DNA of 64,000 nt. Origin: Quercus robur. Taxonomy: Eukaryota > Streptophyta > Magnoliopsida > Fagales > Fagaceae. The stretch spans positions 42,807,942 to 42,871,941 of the forward strand of contig NC_065542.1 in assembly GCF_932294415.1 (NCBI RefSeq), given 5' to 3'. Position 1 is the first letter of the stretch. Every line of letters begins with the position of its first letter. The notes beneath the pieces are model-generated. The model made no database searches. It saw only the letters and a list, made by a program, of their open reading frames with translations, and was not told the DNA's origin. Below, in pieces: positions 34,342 to 48,281 of this stretch. The position numbers were made by a program, and so were the translations under genes.

Positions 34342-36681
34342 TTTTTTTTTTTTTGGTAAAATGGAACTTCATTAAAAACTAAAAAAGAGACGGAACAACT
34401 GGCCCAAGGCACAACCTGGGATGATAAAGGCCATAAAAGGTTCGACACATAAACATTAAACAGATTCGGGGGAGGGGAAGAGAAGTACAAAAAATCAGAA
34501 GAAAGCATCGTCCCTAATCTGGCAAGGGCGTCGGCATAGGAGTTAGCTTCACGATAACAGTGTTTCACCTTCACTTTAGGAATTTGGGAAATGAGGTGCC
34601 TGCAATCAGCCACAAGAGAGGCATTAGCAAGATTGGAAATTTTTGCATTATTCATCAGGTTTGCCACTACTTTAGCATCCAAATCCACTTCTAAAGCAGT
34701 GATCTGGAGGTCTAAACACATAATGAGACCATCTCTAAGGGCCCAAAGCTCAGCTAAGAAGCTTGTTGTTGTCCTAATATTTCTGGCGAACCCTTTTACC
34801 CATATACCCTAGTCATCCCGCAGAATGCCTCCTCCACCAGCAGTGCCAGGATTTCCTATAGCGGATCCATCAGTGTTAAGCTTGAACTAGCTCCTATAAG
34901 GCCTCTCCCATCTTACCAGCCTTTCTAAGCGAGGATTTTTGAAGGGGGCATTTTGGAGCACAATAGAAAAACTCCACTGCTCTATGGGTAATTTCAGACT
35001 GAATAGGAGTAGTAGGGGCACAGTTTTGAAACACCGCTTTGTTTTTGTGAAGCCAAATAGACCAAATGCCAAAAGCAAAGAGCGTATTCCACGGCACAGT
35101 GGAGGTAATTGAGAAAGACCTTTTTCTACAATTATCTTCTAACCAGGATTGGAAGTCCTGAGAGAAGAATCGAGGGTCAAGAAATTGTGGCCCAAGGTTC
35201 TGCCAGCAAGCAGTAGAGAAAGGGCAGTCCCACAACATGTGTATAATAGATTCATCGGCTTGGAAACAACGTAGGCAAGTTGGATCAACCTAAACACCCC
35301 TCTTTGCAAGGCAGTCACGTGTTGCTATGCTATTATGATAGCACATCCACACAAAAGATTGGATTTTAGGCAAGGCCTTCATCTTCCAGATCCATTTACC
35401 ATTGAAAGTGTTGAAAGGGTCAAGAAGCTTGTTAGCAAGGTTGTAAGCACTAGTAAGATCAAATTCACCATTAGATGAGGCAACCCATATTAACCTGTCC
35501 TTCTCATTGGAGATACAGGAGCATGGCATAGCTTTAATCTCCGTTAAAACCTCAGTAGGTAGCTCCATGGAAATTTTGTTCCAATTCTAGCCTCTATCTG
35601 TCACAATTTCACCAATTCTGAGGTCTTCCTCACCTCTCGGTAAGGGACCATGAATCAGGCTTCTTAAGGAACCCTTGGAGGTCCAGTTGTCGCGCCAAAA
35701 ATCAATATTGCTATCTCAGCCAAGACTCTAGCATGTTCCTTCCTTAAAAATATTAAGCCCTTTGTTCATGGCTTTCCAAGTGCGAGTGCCGGAGAGAGTT
35801 TTTCCATTGTTGGAAGTTAATCTTCTTTGGGTAGGGTATTTTTTCCTCAGGACTTGAGCCCAAAGGGAATCCTTCTCCTCATGGAACCTCCATTTGAGCT
35901 TGGCGAGATACGCCATGTATCTCCTTTTCGCCAATTGAATCCCAAGTCCGCCTTCTGCTTTTGGTCTTGTGACCTTTTCCCAACCAACCCAATGCATTTT
36001 CCTTTTGGTGTCATTGGAGCCCCAGAGAAAGTTCCTACTGATCCTGTCCAACTTATCTAGAATTCTTGTCAGTAGGAGAGTAGATTGCATCACATAGGAA
36101 GGGATAGAACTGAGCGAGGCTTGGATTAGAACATTCCGAACAGCAAAGGACAGTAAGTTGGCTTTCCAACCAGCCGATTTCTGTTCAACCCGGCTCACGA
36201 CAAAATTTAGATCTTGATTAGAAGACCCGGCATGACGAAGAGGGAAGCCCAAATAGTTCTCTAGGTTGGAAGTTGAGTGAAAAACAAGAATGACGCATAG
36301 CTCCTCTCTTTGGTCACTATCTATATTCGGAGAAAAGAACACTTTGGATTTGGTGAAGTTAATTTTCTGCCCAGACTGAGAACAAAACTCCTCAATAGCC
36401 TCTCATACACTACCGCAGTTCATAGTATTAGCTTTAGCAAAAAGAAGGTCATCAACAAAGAATAAATGGGAGAAGGCAGGCCCATTGTTGGAAGCTTTTA
36501 CCGGGTTCCAGACTTTTCTAGTACATTTCTCCTCAATAATCCTGCCTAACACTTCCATACAGAGGATAAATAAGTAAGGTGAGAGGGGGTCACCCTGTCG
36601 AATGCCTCTAGAAGGAAGGAAAGGGTCAAGTGTCCCGCCGTTAAACAAAATAGAAGCTGAGGCCGACGATACGCAACCCAT
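34342..36681 (-). mobile_element. LINE-C: 5'-truncated LINE in TNL-B intron 1
   Basis: About 2.34 kb of a LINE whose 3' end is the poly-A tail at 34342-34354 (poly-T on plus). A TSD of 15 bases with one mismatch flanks it: atgccttgagatttt at 34331-34345 (its end merges with the tail) and atgccttgagacttt at 36682-36696. The TNL-A intron has the uninterrupted site near 2038-2060. The 5' half, including ORF1, the endonuclease and the RT fingers, is missing, as is usual for incomplete target-primed reverse transcription. Confidence 0.88.
34350..36681 (-). pseudogene. LINE-C ORF2 remnant: RT, zf-RVT and RNase H fragments
   Basis: The remnant starts inside the reverse transcriptase (SRGIRQGDPLSPYLFILCME) and has FFVDD in place of the catalytic FADD. 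It continues with LENYLGFPLRHAGSSNQDLN, FLWGSNDTKRKMHWVGWEKV, a zf-RVT part (LPKIQSFVWMCYHNSIATRD) and an RNase H end (KHCYREANSYADALARLG). Several stops and shifts separate open blocks at 36702-36403, 36342-35728, 35568-35290, 35238-34894 and 34721-34323. It is a different LINE lineage from LINE-A and LINE-B by these motifs. Confidence 0.85.
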
Positions 36682-37493
36682 ATGCCTTGAGACTTTTATC
36701 ACACCAAAGGATGTAGAGATGTTATTTCAACCTGAGCTACTTTATGCTCTCAATATTTATATATTAAGCTCAATTTCTCTAAATCTTGTTGCTCTGTGGT
36801 CAAACAAAAAAATAAAAAGTTTTTAGCTATTATTATTTGATTCAATGTAGTCATTACCTTTGAATGATTGATATCATGTTACCTTTATATAGTTTAGCAT
36901 TTGGAGTGATTTGTTAGCTTATATAATCTAATTTTTATTTTAAAAAAAAAAAAGGTCGGTCACATGTTAGATGGGTTGACCAGTATGACCCACGAAAAAA
37001 AAAAAAAAAAGGCGGATCCGGTCTAGGTCAACCTGTTTTTGCTTGGGGCAAAAACTATTCTGGTGTAAGTCAGGTATTTTCCTTCAATTTTGACTCAAAT
37101 TAATGAGTCAGGCACACTTTTGCCAAGTCTATCCCTGTTTGCTCATATTGAATCATTTAGGGACTACCACGCCGAACCATGCAAAGGTTCTTCAACGAAA
37201 GTCCTATTTGAGATTATAAATTCCAAAGTCTGTAATATATATGGGACAAAGAAAGTCATTGTTAGATCTATTATGCGGGCAATGTTAGAGCCATTAGTGC
37301 CTTTAACTTGTTGTAACGCCCAAGTCTCTCTAAGAATGTACTTGCTTGATAAGAATCTAGTCCTACTAAGATTAGAATAAGGTTACTTATAATGGTCTTT
37401 TGATCATGTGGCCAAGTAAACAAAGTAACGACAAATAAATTTAGAAAAAACAAAAAGTTGACAATAAATAGCATTATTCTAAAGATATTCTTA

Positions 37494-37935
37494 GGTAAAA
37501 ATGCAAATTACCTCCATTAAATATGGTCAGTTGCCATTTTAGTCTTGTATTTTTTTTTTTTTTTTCATTTTGGTCCTATAAATTCACATTTGTTATCACT
37601 ATTAGTCTTTCCTCCAATTCGTTAAGAAAAAAAAGGCTAATGGTGACAAAAAATGTGAATTTACATGACTAAAATGACAAAAATGAAACTTTTAAGACCA
37701 AAATGACAATTCACCAAATTTATCAAGTGTAAATTGCATTTTTTTTTTAAAAAAAAGAAAGAAATTTTAATATTTTTTTTGTTTGAAATTTTATTTTTTA
37801 TTTGTTAAAGGGTATTATGGATGGATTGACATTGACAGAAAATATGAACTTACATAACCTAACTAACAAAAATGAAATTTAAAGAACTAAATTGACAATT
37901 GATTAAACCTGATGGATGCAATTTGTATTTTTGCC
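37494..37935. mobile_element. Mutator-like MITE at the TNL-B splice donor (orthologous insertion)
   Basis: 442 bp, matching the element at 8277-8766. The flanks are atattctta (37485-37493) and aaattctta (37936-37944), one mismatch in nine. The right flank again merges with the donor GTAAGAATTT of the TIR exon. It lacks the long (AT)n expansion of the TNL-A copy. Confidence 0.82.
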
Positions 37936-37945
37936 AAATTCTTAC

Positions 37946-38451
37946 CTATCCTTTAAATCCCATCCAGCGAGATCAGCAACTTTTGTCAAAGCAGCTTTCC
38001 ACATTTGAATATTCACTATGTTATCCTTGAGATGCTCTTCATGCTTTGCAAAGGCTTCTGCAAAAGTCCCTCTTTGATTCCGCACATGACTAGGATCCAC
38101 ATAGTGGAAGACAGGCAGAACTACCAATTGCGTCTTTTCCATGCACTCAACAATTTTTGCTAGTTCAGTCAAACACTACCTTGAAGAAGCGTAGTCTCTT
38201 GAGAGAATAATGATAGCAAATCTTGATTTTTCTATTGTTTTAAAGAGCTCTAGGGCAATAAATGTTCCCCGCTTGAGTTTTTCATTGTCCCTAAAAGTGG
38301 AAATGTCTTTTCGTTTTAAACTAGTATATAGATGGTCTGTAAATTTTGTGCGGGTGTCCTCACCTCTAAAACTAAGAAAGACTTCGTATTTGCATCTACG
38401 AGAAGAAGAAGAAGAAGAAGATGATGATGATGATGATTGAATCAAAGCCAT
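37946..38451 (-). pseudogene. TNL-B: TIR exon with a nonsense codon
   Basis: The exon starts at the ATG at 38451 (MALIQ followed by a Ser run encoded by gat/gaa repeats) and ends at donor AG|GTAAG. It has KYEVFLSFRGEDTRTKF, FRDNEKLKRG and SRFAIIILSRDYASSR, then a TAG at about 38174-38176. The following sequence CLTELAKIVECMEK is in frame. TNL-A has Trp (TGG) at this point, so one G-to-A change made the stop. It lies four codons before the catalytic Glu, so any product ending here would lack NADase activity. Confidence 0.9.
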
Positions 38452-38836
38452 GAAGGAAATGGATGTGCAATGTACTGAATTTAGTTTAGTTTACAAATCT
38501 AGGAAATCGCAGGTGTGACTGAAATGCTCAAGAAAAAACCTCTTAAAATAAAGCTGGGCAGTGGTGCAAAGTGTGACCGAGACAGAGGGACCGGCAATCA
38601 TGGGTCAACCAATTCATTTTCTATTAGAGTCGGTGCGCAAGAACCCTCCTCCTATTCGAGGCATCAACAACTACTTCAGTTGACTGTTAATGTGCATGTG
38701 GAAGACTGTGCATTGCATGTAAGGGTTTGTGTCTTTGTGAGGGTTAGAAGATGAGGACAGAAAAGAGGTGTGGGTTCGTGCACGACTTCTTTTGTTGGGG
38801 GGCAAAATGAATAAATTTCAATTTATTTATTATAAA

Positions 38837-38900
38837 CTAGTAAGTTGCCAGTGGATAATTTTGTGATATTTTATGTAAAACAGTTTTGAATAATGTTGTA
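38837..38900 (-). mobile_element. Helitron-like 3' end, same family as 32673-33307
   Basis: aa|ctagtaagttgccagtg followed by tgatattttatgtaaaacag matches the 3' end of the Helitron at 32673 (ctagtaagttgtccgtg ... taatgttttatgtaaaatag). The hairpin is degraded and the other end was not located. Confidence 0.5.
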
Positions 38901-39674
38901 CATAAATTATAAAGAAAAAGTAAACTAAGGTAAAAGTTGCAATACCCCAATTTTGTTTTTATGATTATCACCGTACCTTACCATTTTAATATAGAGTTGA
39001 TGTACTATATGTGTATGCACAGTAAGATGGGAGTAGACAATTTTGTGGTGCTACAAATAGGTGAGAAAAATCAAAGTTTTAGTGCATACAATTTAGTGCG
39101 GCAATTAAACTAATAAATAAAAGATGAAGATGTTTTATGGGCTTCTTGGAGACTAAAGAGATAAGCTCAAGTGGATTTTAAACTCCAGCCCACTACCCCC
39201 ACCAAGCTCACATATCTGATGTGTTAAAATATAAGTAGGAAAAGATAATTAGGGTTTTGGGATAAGAAGGGTTTCATCACTAAGAAGGCTAGGATTTCAT
39301 CACTAAGAAGGCTAGAAGGTGTATTTTTTCCTTGGAGTTAATTAAAGAGACAACCAAAGGATTCTAGGTATGATTTTTTCAATTGTTAGAATCAAAAAAT
39401 CAAAGGTTTAGAATTTTATCATGGACTACAATCTTAATACATGTATAGGACTTTTACATTTTCAATAGGGTTAATATGTATTAAACCCCATGTTGCCCAC
39501 TGTGTGCATTCTAGTAGAAGCCGTGAATTGAGAAAGGTTATGTATAATGTATATGGTTCTACATCTCCTTTTGGTTATATGTATATTAAATCGTAGGTAG
39601 CCACTGTGAGTATTTTAGAACAAAGCCACGGATTACGAAACTCAATTCATTTTTATAGCTTTACGTCTTCATTG

Positions 39675-39714
<40 letters not shown>

Positions 39715-40431
39715 TAAATTCTAGAATTGGCCACCGTGTATATCCATGAACAAGTCAAGGGTCAAATCTTCAGTCATGAGGTTTTCACCTTTTCAATTGT
39801 GGTTATATATATATTAGGATGGATGTAAGGTTTTCTATTGTGGTTATATATATATATATTAGGTGGCTTTAATGTTTTTGGGGTTATGTATATTAACTTA
39901 AATCCTAAAGTATTAGCTGCTGCCCCGAAGTTTTGATAAATTCAAGGAAACATATTCTTGGGTAGAAAAACTTTAATTTACTGTTAAAAGTGTTATTAGT
40001 TCAGCAAAGCATTTTCCTAGTGACTGGATAGGGGGAGAGTGTATTTTGAGGGATGTATTGTGTTTTGAGGGATGTAGTGAGGTTTTTACAATTGAGAGAG
40101 TTCTCTTCCAGTTGTCCTACAATTGGGGAAATAAGGTCTCAAAATTTTGTTTTACATTTTAAACTTCCAGCAATGGGGTACAAGTGCAATAACAACGCAA
40201 TAAATAATGAGCACGCTATCATAGTAATACCATTTTTTTGTAGTATCTTATGTTTGTGAGACAATTCCCACCGATTCTTCCCAAACTATCTATCTATCAA
40301 AAAATAAATAATTATTAAGTACAATGCATGTCCCATTAACGAGGGGGTTCATGTCTTTTTTTCTTTTTTGTAGAGGAAAACCACAATGGATTCCATTGCA
40401 TTTATCTATAGTTGTATCTGAATTCTCTTAA

Positions 40432-40470
40432 CTAGCCAACGCAATGCACAGGCAAGTTTAACATAATACA
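40432..40470 (-). mobile_element. possible Helitron-like 3' end
   Basis: ctagccaacgcaatgcacaggc resembles the CTAG plus hairpin pattern of the other two ends, inserted after an A. It is short and without a partner end, so the call is weak. Confidence 0.35.
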
Positions 40471-42244
40471 ATTTTTTTTTTCTCTTTTTCTAAATGTGAA
40501 TCTGATAATTATGGTGTAATATCCAAGTTTTACACTCTCCAATCTCAATATGTCACGTTATCTTATCACATATTAAAGAATAAGCACAACTACACTCAAT
40601 CAATTCTAATACATATTTGAAAAACTAACCAAATTGAGATTTGGGAGTTCATTGAGATGTTATTAAGTAAGTGTGATGTACTGAGTTTTAAGTAAAAAAC
40701 TAGTAGCAATCTATTATTGGATCATATAAAACATGAATTTTATATCTCATCCTTACCAAATTCGGACTCATAAAAATAATGTTATGTAAAATTATGAGAC
40801 CTCAAAAGTTTATGTGACAGAATATTATGAGATCAACAAAAAGTTAAACGATCTTAGTTTTATACATATTCTTTAAATATTCAAAATGATAAGATAACAA
40901 AATTAAATTGATGAGAATTGTAATCTCTTCAATTTAAATTTTTATCATTTGAATGAGTATATTTACCTTTTAAAAAAAGAATTGAGTATATTTAAAAATT
41001 AAAGAAACTATAGAACATTTTTTTTAGTAATTCAATTTTTTCAACAAGTTGGAAACGGGGATACTTGAACGGTGAACCCTTATTTTCTATATAAAGAAGA
41101 ATAAGTAATAATATTATTGAACTACTGTACTCTTACTGAGAAATTATAGCATTGTATTAACAACGATGATGACAATGTCAATGATGCATTGTATTGGCAA
41201 TGCTGATGACAACGTCAATGATTTAATGATGGTTATAATACGATGTCCTTATTAAATTGGTGGCATAGTGGTGTGGTCACTGCAGAGATGATGATGACCA
41301 CCGCAATGCGCAATGGCAGCGGCAACAATAATGTTAACAGTGACAACAAGTGGAGGTGACATCAATGGTGCTGGTGACAACTAGAAAATTAATAGTTACG
41401 TACATGAGTTGATAACGTTGGTAAACTTTGTACAATTGACACCTCTATGAAATTTGGAACTTCAAAATTTGGATACTTAGAAATTTTCAAATTTAATATT
41501 CCATAGAAGTGTCGCTTCTATGGAATTTGGAACTACTTTCGCTTCACTATAAAATATTTAACTGAAAATATTTTTAACATTTTACTATGTTTCATTGTAA
41601 AATTTGACCAAACTTGAAAATGCTTTACCTTTAAAAATTTGATAAAATATTATTCAAAAGCACGCAGTGGCCTGATCATTGGTTAGGCAAGGTGTAGTTG
41701 GTCCAGTCGTCGGAGCCAGTGCTTGGTGACAATGGTCCGATCACTAAGTCTCCAACGCTGACAGTTTTGGTAGTTTATACTTAAAATTTTACATGTAACA
41801 TCAAATATCTAAATATGTTGTACATGTTTACATTTGAAAATATTTTACAACAAAACAAATTGGGCAAACCATTCATCAAATGAGGGAAATTACTCCTAGA
41901 AATTCCTAAAATTTACAATTTTGAGTAAAATCCTACCTTATTCCTCACACAAACAGGCAAACAGAACATAAAAGAAAGGGGAAAAGATCATAGGAGTATT
42001 AAAAAAAAAAAAAAAAATTCTAAATGTCTAAAAATTTCATGGTACCATCACAAAGATCAGGGAGAAGAGACAGGTGCAGAAATTTTTTATAATTCATTAA
42101 TAGTTCCTAGAGGTCAAACTTCTCATAATATCCATGACACAAACACCAGCTAATTGGTTCACGCAACTAATTAAAACATAGATGAAAACAAACCAAGAAC
42201 TAGTTCAAACAAGATCCAACAAAACCATATTAAATTGAACCATA

Positions 42245-45137
<2,893 letters not shown>

Positions 45138-45222
45138 TGTGTTTTTCCTGGGATCTGAAGGAGTGGAGACGCTGTGGGAGGGAGGCAGAAGAGGCTTTGC
45201 AAAGAAAAGAAATAGTAATAAG

Positions 45223-45230
45223 TAGGGTTT
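45223..45230 (-). promoter_or_regulatory. telo-box upstream of RPL14
   Basis: AAACCCTA on the minus strand, about 86-93 bases upstream of the ATG. This element is typical of promoters of plant ribosomal protein and other translation-related genes. The stretch between it and the ATG is pyrimidine-rich. Confidence 0.7.
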
Positions 45231-45382
45231 TTCATAACGGGTAGTGATTCCATGTGGTTCAACCTATGTGGACTTTAACACGTGTCTTCAACGGATTGCT
45301 ACATAATTTGTTAGTTTGGTTTAATTTTTATTCCCCTTGTTTTTAATAAATTCTGTCTCGGTTTTAAGGAACACAAGTTCAT

Positions 45383-45384
45383 AT

Positions 45385-45420
<36 letters not shown>
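45383..45420 (+). mobile_element. minimal retro-insertion: poly-A tail only, with 15-bp TSD
   Basis: attctt followed by about 32 A is flanked by a perfect 15-bp direct repeat, ggaacacaagttcat, at 45368-45382 and 45421-45435. This is the footprint of LINE-driven target-primed insertion that stopped almost immediately. Confidence 0.75.
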
Positions 45421-45422
<2 letters not shown>

Positions 45423-46226
45423 AACACAAGTTCATTTGTTTTCATTAGGAGTAGAGAATCTTTTAAAAATGGTATCAACAATAATTCTATATAAAAAGTA
45501 ATGATTTAATTTCAATTTGCTACAATAGCAAATTGTGAAAAAAAAATTGTCTCTTTTTTATTTTTATTTTTTGTGTGTGGATGTGTTTTTTTTATAATGT
45601 CATAAAAAAATAGACTAAATGCAAAGTACTTTATAATAAATTTGGTATCATTTTGAATTTTTTTTTTTCCCATGATGATTATAAATCTGATATATCATAT
45701 GTGGTCCCTAAGGTTCAAAAATTTTAATTTTACTCCTTATCATCGAACACTATTTTTAATCAAGTTTTTTGTCTGTTCTTTCTTATTAATGATGTGGTTG
45801 CCAACTAAAAAAAAGTTTTCTACAACCAAATAAAATCTTACAATATTTTTCATGACAAGTTAACGTGTTAGCTTATCATTAATCAAAATAAAATTAAACT
45901 CAAACCTATCACAATTCAAAACAATGTTGTAAAAAATATAAATGTCAAATTTTGTTGTGTTTATAAACTTTCTCAAGCTTATAATAACATATTTTAATAC
46001 ACTAAAATTATGTGATTTTAAACATGTTAGAAAAAAATGGTTTATTTTAATAAAGTCCATAACTCTTACCACCCCCCACCAATAACCGCTACCTATAAAC
46101 ACCACATTTGCAACCCTTATTTAAATGTGTTGAAGAGGCAAAATCTTCATTTTGGTTGTTCGATCTTCCAATTCATCATTGAAAATAAATTTAGAAGTTC
46201 TAACAATCAAAACAACATATTATGTG

Positions 46227-48205
46227 TGTTGAGGGCCATTTATGGAAGCCCAGCAGACAGGAAAGCCCAATAATGAAGGCCACAAAGAATTGACAAGATA
46301 AATTGCAAAAAACCCATTAGGCCCAAGCGGCAGGAATAATGGATCACAAGCCCAACAAATATACAAATGGGCCTTGAAAAGGCAAGCGGGCTCAAAAGAA
46401 GCCAGGAAAGAAAGAAATAGCATCCCATGGGCAGAGTATGAGTTAGAAAAGTGAGAAAGGGTCGCCACAGACCCAAGGCAGTGCAAACTAAGAGAGTAAG
46501 GGATTTCTGGCAGGCCCATGAACCCCAAAGATAAGGATAAGGTTATTGGGCCGGGGAAGCCCAATGAAGTTAGTAAAAAGCCCGTGGGAGTGTGGAATTA
46601 GCAAACGGGCCGAGGAAGCCCAAAGAAAACAATTGGGTCGTGGATGCCCAAAGGGAAGCCCAAAGGGACAGAGGAGCCCATGAGTAGAAAGCAAAACAGT
46701 GCCCATAATAGGCCACTGAGACAAGGAATAAGCGGCTGGCCCAAAAGGAGGTCCAGTAGGATTAAGTTATTACGGCAGGAATGACAATTCAACGTGGCAG
46801 GCAGTAAAGAAAATCAAAAGTGGGCTAAAGAAATGAAAAGCCCATTATCATACGAGGCTCAGCTCCTGAATGGAGCGAAAAACCAAAGGAAAACCCGAAA
46901 GGCCAGGAAACGCAGACGGAGAGTCTCCAGGTTGTGGCAAACGCATAAGCAGCAGGCAGACTCTTGGACAAATTTGAAAGGGAAGCACGCGCATGACCCA
47001 GGCACCACCAGCTTGTACCCAGCCAATATAGGACATGGTGGGGCCATAGGCCAGAGGTAAGAGGTAAAGGAGGGTGTGGTTTGGTGGTGGGGAGAGGGGA
47101 AAAGATCTATTTACGGTTCCTGCCCAAGCCTCTTTTGGGAGGTACGTCCTGCTGGGATGATAAACCACCCAAAAGAGGCAATTTGAGGGGGAACCGTTGG
47201 GTGCATGCTCTAAGAGTGGAGAGAGAAGGCATTAATATCGTGGCAGAAAGAAATGCTACGACACACAGAGGAATAAAACAAATCCGCCTCTGTCTAGCGA
47301 GGGTGGGTGTCGCACAGTGTGGTCGGCAAGTACACCTAGACCAGACAAAGGCGGTTAAGGGGTAAGACCGTAAAACACTAGCCACGGCAGGCGCTACAAA
47401 AAGGCCCTTGCCGTGCCCTGTAAAAGGGGATCGAAAACAGAGCACATTTTCAGAAGTGAAAGGAAGAAACAGAGCAAGAGAGAAAAGAAAAAAGATAAGA
47501 AAGAAAAGAAAGGAAAACTAAGAAAAATGGGAGTTATTTCAAGGAGGGCATGCACCCATAGATCGGTTTCTCTCTCTCCCCCTTCAAATCTTACCTGCTT
47601 CAAAAAACGTAAACAAGGACCATCTTCCTTTTGGGCAGCAACCATTCAGGTCCGACTCCCTCAAAGCCATTAATCCCCACGGCAGGATCCTTTTCCTGGG
47701 GGGGTTATTCGCGTTGAAAAGAGGCGTTCTTTCCTCTTTGGCCTTGCTGTGGCAGACAGTTTAAAAAAGTTAATTTATGCCTATTTAAATTAGCCAGTAT
47801 TATTCTCTTCATTTTTTTTCTCTGTGATTGATATCGTTGTGACTGTAATCATGTTTTAGTAGCAGGGAATACATAGCCGTTTATTTAAATAAGTCAAAGT
47901 GCTTTGTTTTAGTTATTATTATATCTGTCTGCCATAACTTGTCTGCAATAGTTTAGTCTGCCATAACTTGTCTGCAATAGTTCAGCCTGCCATAACTCGT
48001 CTGCAACAGTTCTGCTTGCCGTAAATTCGCCCCTGACAGATACGGCATAAGTTTGTGCACAAACCGGCCCAAGTTGGGTTACAATTGGACCGGCCCCAGC
48101 TCCCTTACTCAGAAACACTAGGGCCCATCACCGCAGGAGGCAGCCCAGCCCATTACTGTAGGAGGCAGCCCAACATACCATACCATACAAGAAAAGACCC
48201 CTACA
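46227..48205 (+). repeat. 5' LTR of the Gypsy element
   Basis: 1979 bp, TG...CA. It carries three tandem copies of a 27-28-bp unit (ctgccataacttgtctgcaatag) at about 47928-48010, also present in the other LTR. Where the 3' LTR has the TATA-like ctataaaaag, this one reads ctacaaaaag (about 47394-47403), so its promoter is probably weakened. Confidence 0.93.
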
Positions 48206-48210
48206 TTAAA

Positions 48211-48229
48211 TTGGCGACTTCACTGGGGA
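48211..48229 (+). promoter_or_regulatory. primer-binding site of the Gypsy element
   Basis: ttggcgacttcactgggga lies five bases behind the 5' LTR and has the usual form of plant Gypsy primer-binding sites (ttggcga...ctgggga). The priming tRNA was not determined. Confidence 0.7.
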
Positions 48230-48281
48230 GTTGGGAAGCAGACAAGGGCAAAGGAAGAGAAAACAGAGCCCCTCGCAAACA

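Larger units (their letters stand above)
27979..38451 (-). pseudogene. TNL-B: TIR-NBS-LRR resistance pseudogene (whole locus)
   Basis: A paralogue of TNL-A with the standard TNL order: TIR exon (38451-37946), NB-ARC exon (32401-31324), short LRR-linker exon (31220-30945), LRR exon (30858-29781) and C-terminal exon (29688-27979). Introns have canonical borders. It cannot make a full receptor. There is a TAG in the TIR exon upstream of the catalytic Glu, GLPLA reads DLHLA, two frameshifts break the LRR exon and a 1.1-kb solo LTR splits the last exon. Intron 1 (32402-37945) carries a Helitron, a SINE and a LINE fragment that TNL-A lacks, and shares the donor-site MITE. Shorter products starting at the NB-ARC exon cannot be excluded. 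Confidence 0.9.
38452..42244. other. intergenic: TNL-B promoter side, Helitron-like ends, microsatellites
   Basis: The first 200 bases match the upstream region of TNL-A. A 25-bp direct repeat (tttcatcactaagaaggctag) lies near 39275-39325, an (AT)n run at about 39679-39709 and imperfect gatgatgacaatgtcaatgatg repeats at about 41163-41345. Helitron-like ends are at 38837 and 40432. No gene was found. Confidence 0.5.
45138..46226. other. RPL14 upstream region and flank of the Gypsy element
   Basis: The first 150 bases hold the L14 leader and promoter. Beyond that is AT-rich DNA with a 38-bp poly-A insertion (45383-45420). No gene is seen up to the Gypsy TSD at 46222-46226. Confidence 0.5.

Noticed and set aside
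38515..38754. A 79-codon plus-strand open frame upstream of TNL-B
   Set aside because: It overlaps the conserved TNL upstream region, is not preserved in TNL-A and has no recognisable content.
46220..46792. Antisense open frames in the 5' LTR, repeated at 58790-59361
   Set aside because: They fall entirely within the LTRs, have no recognisable domains and differ between the two LTRs without sign of selection.
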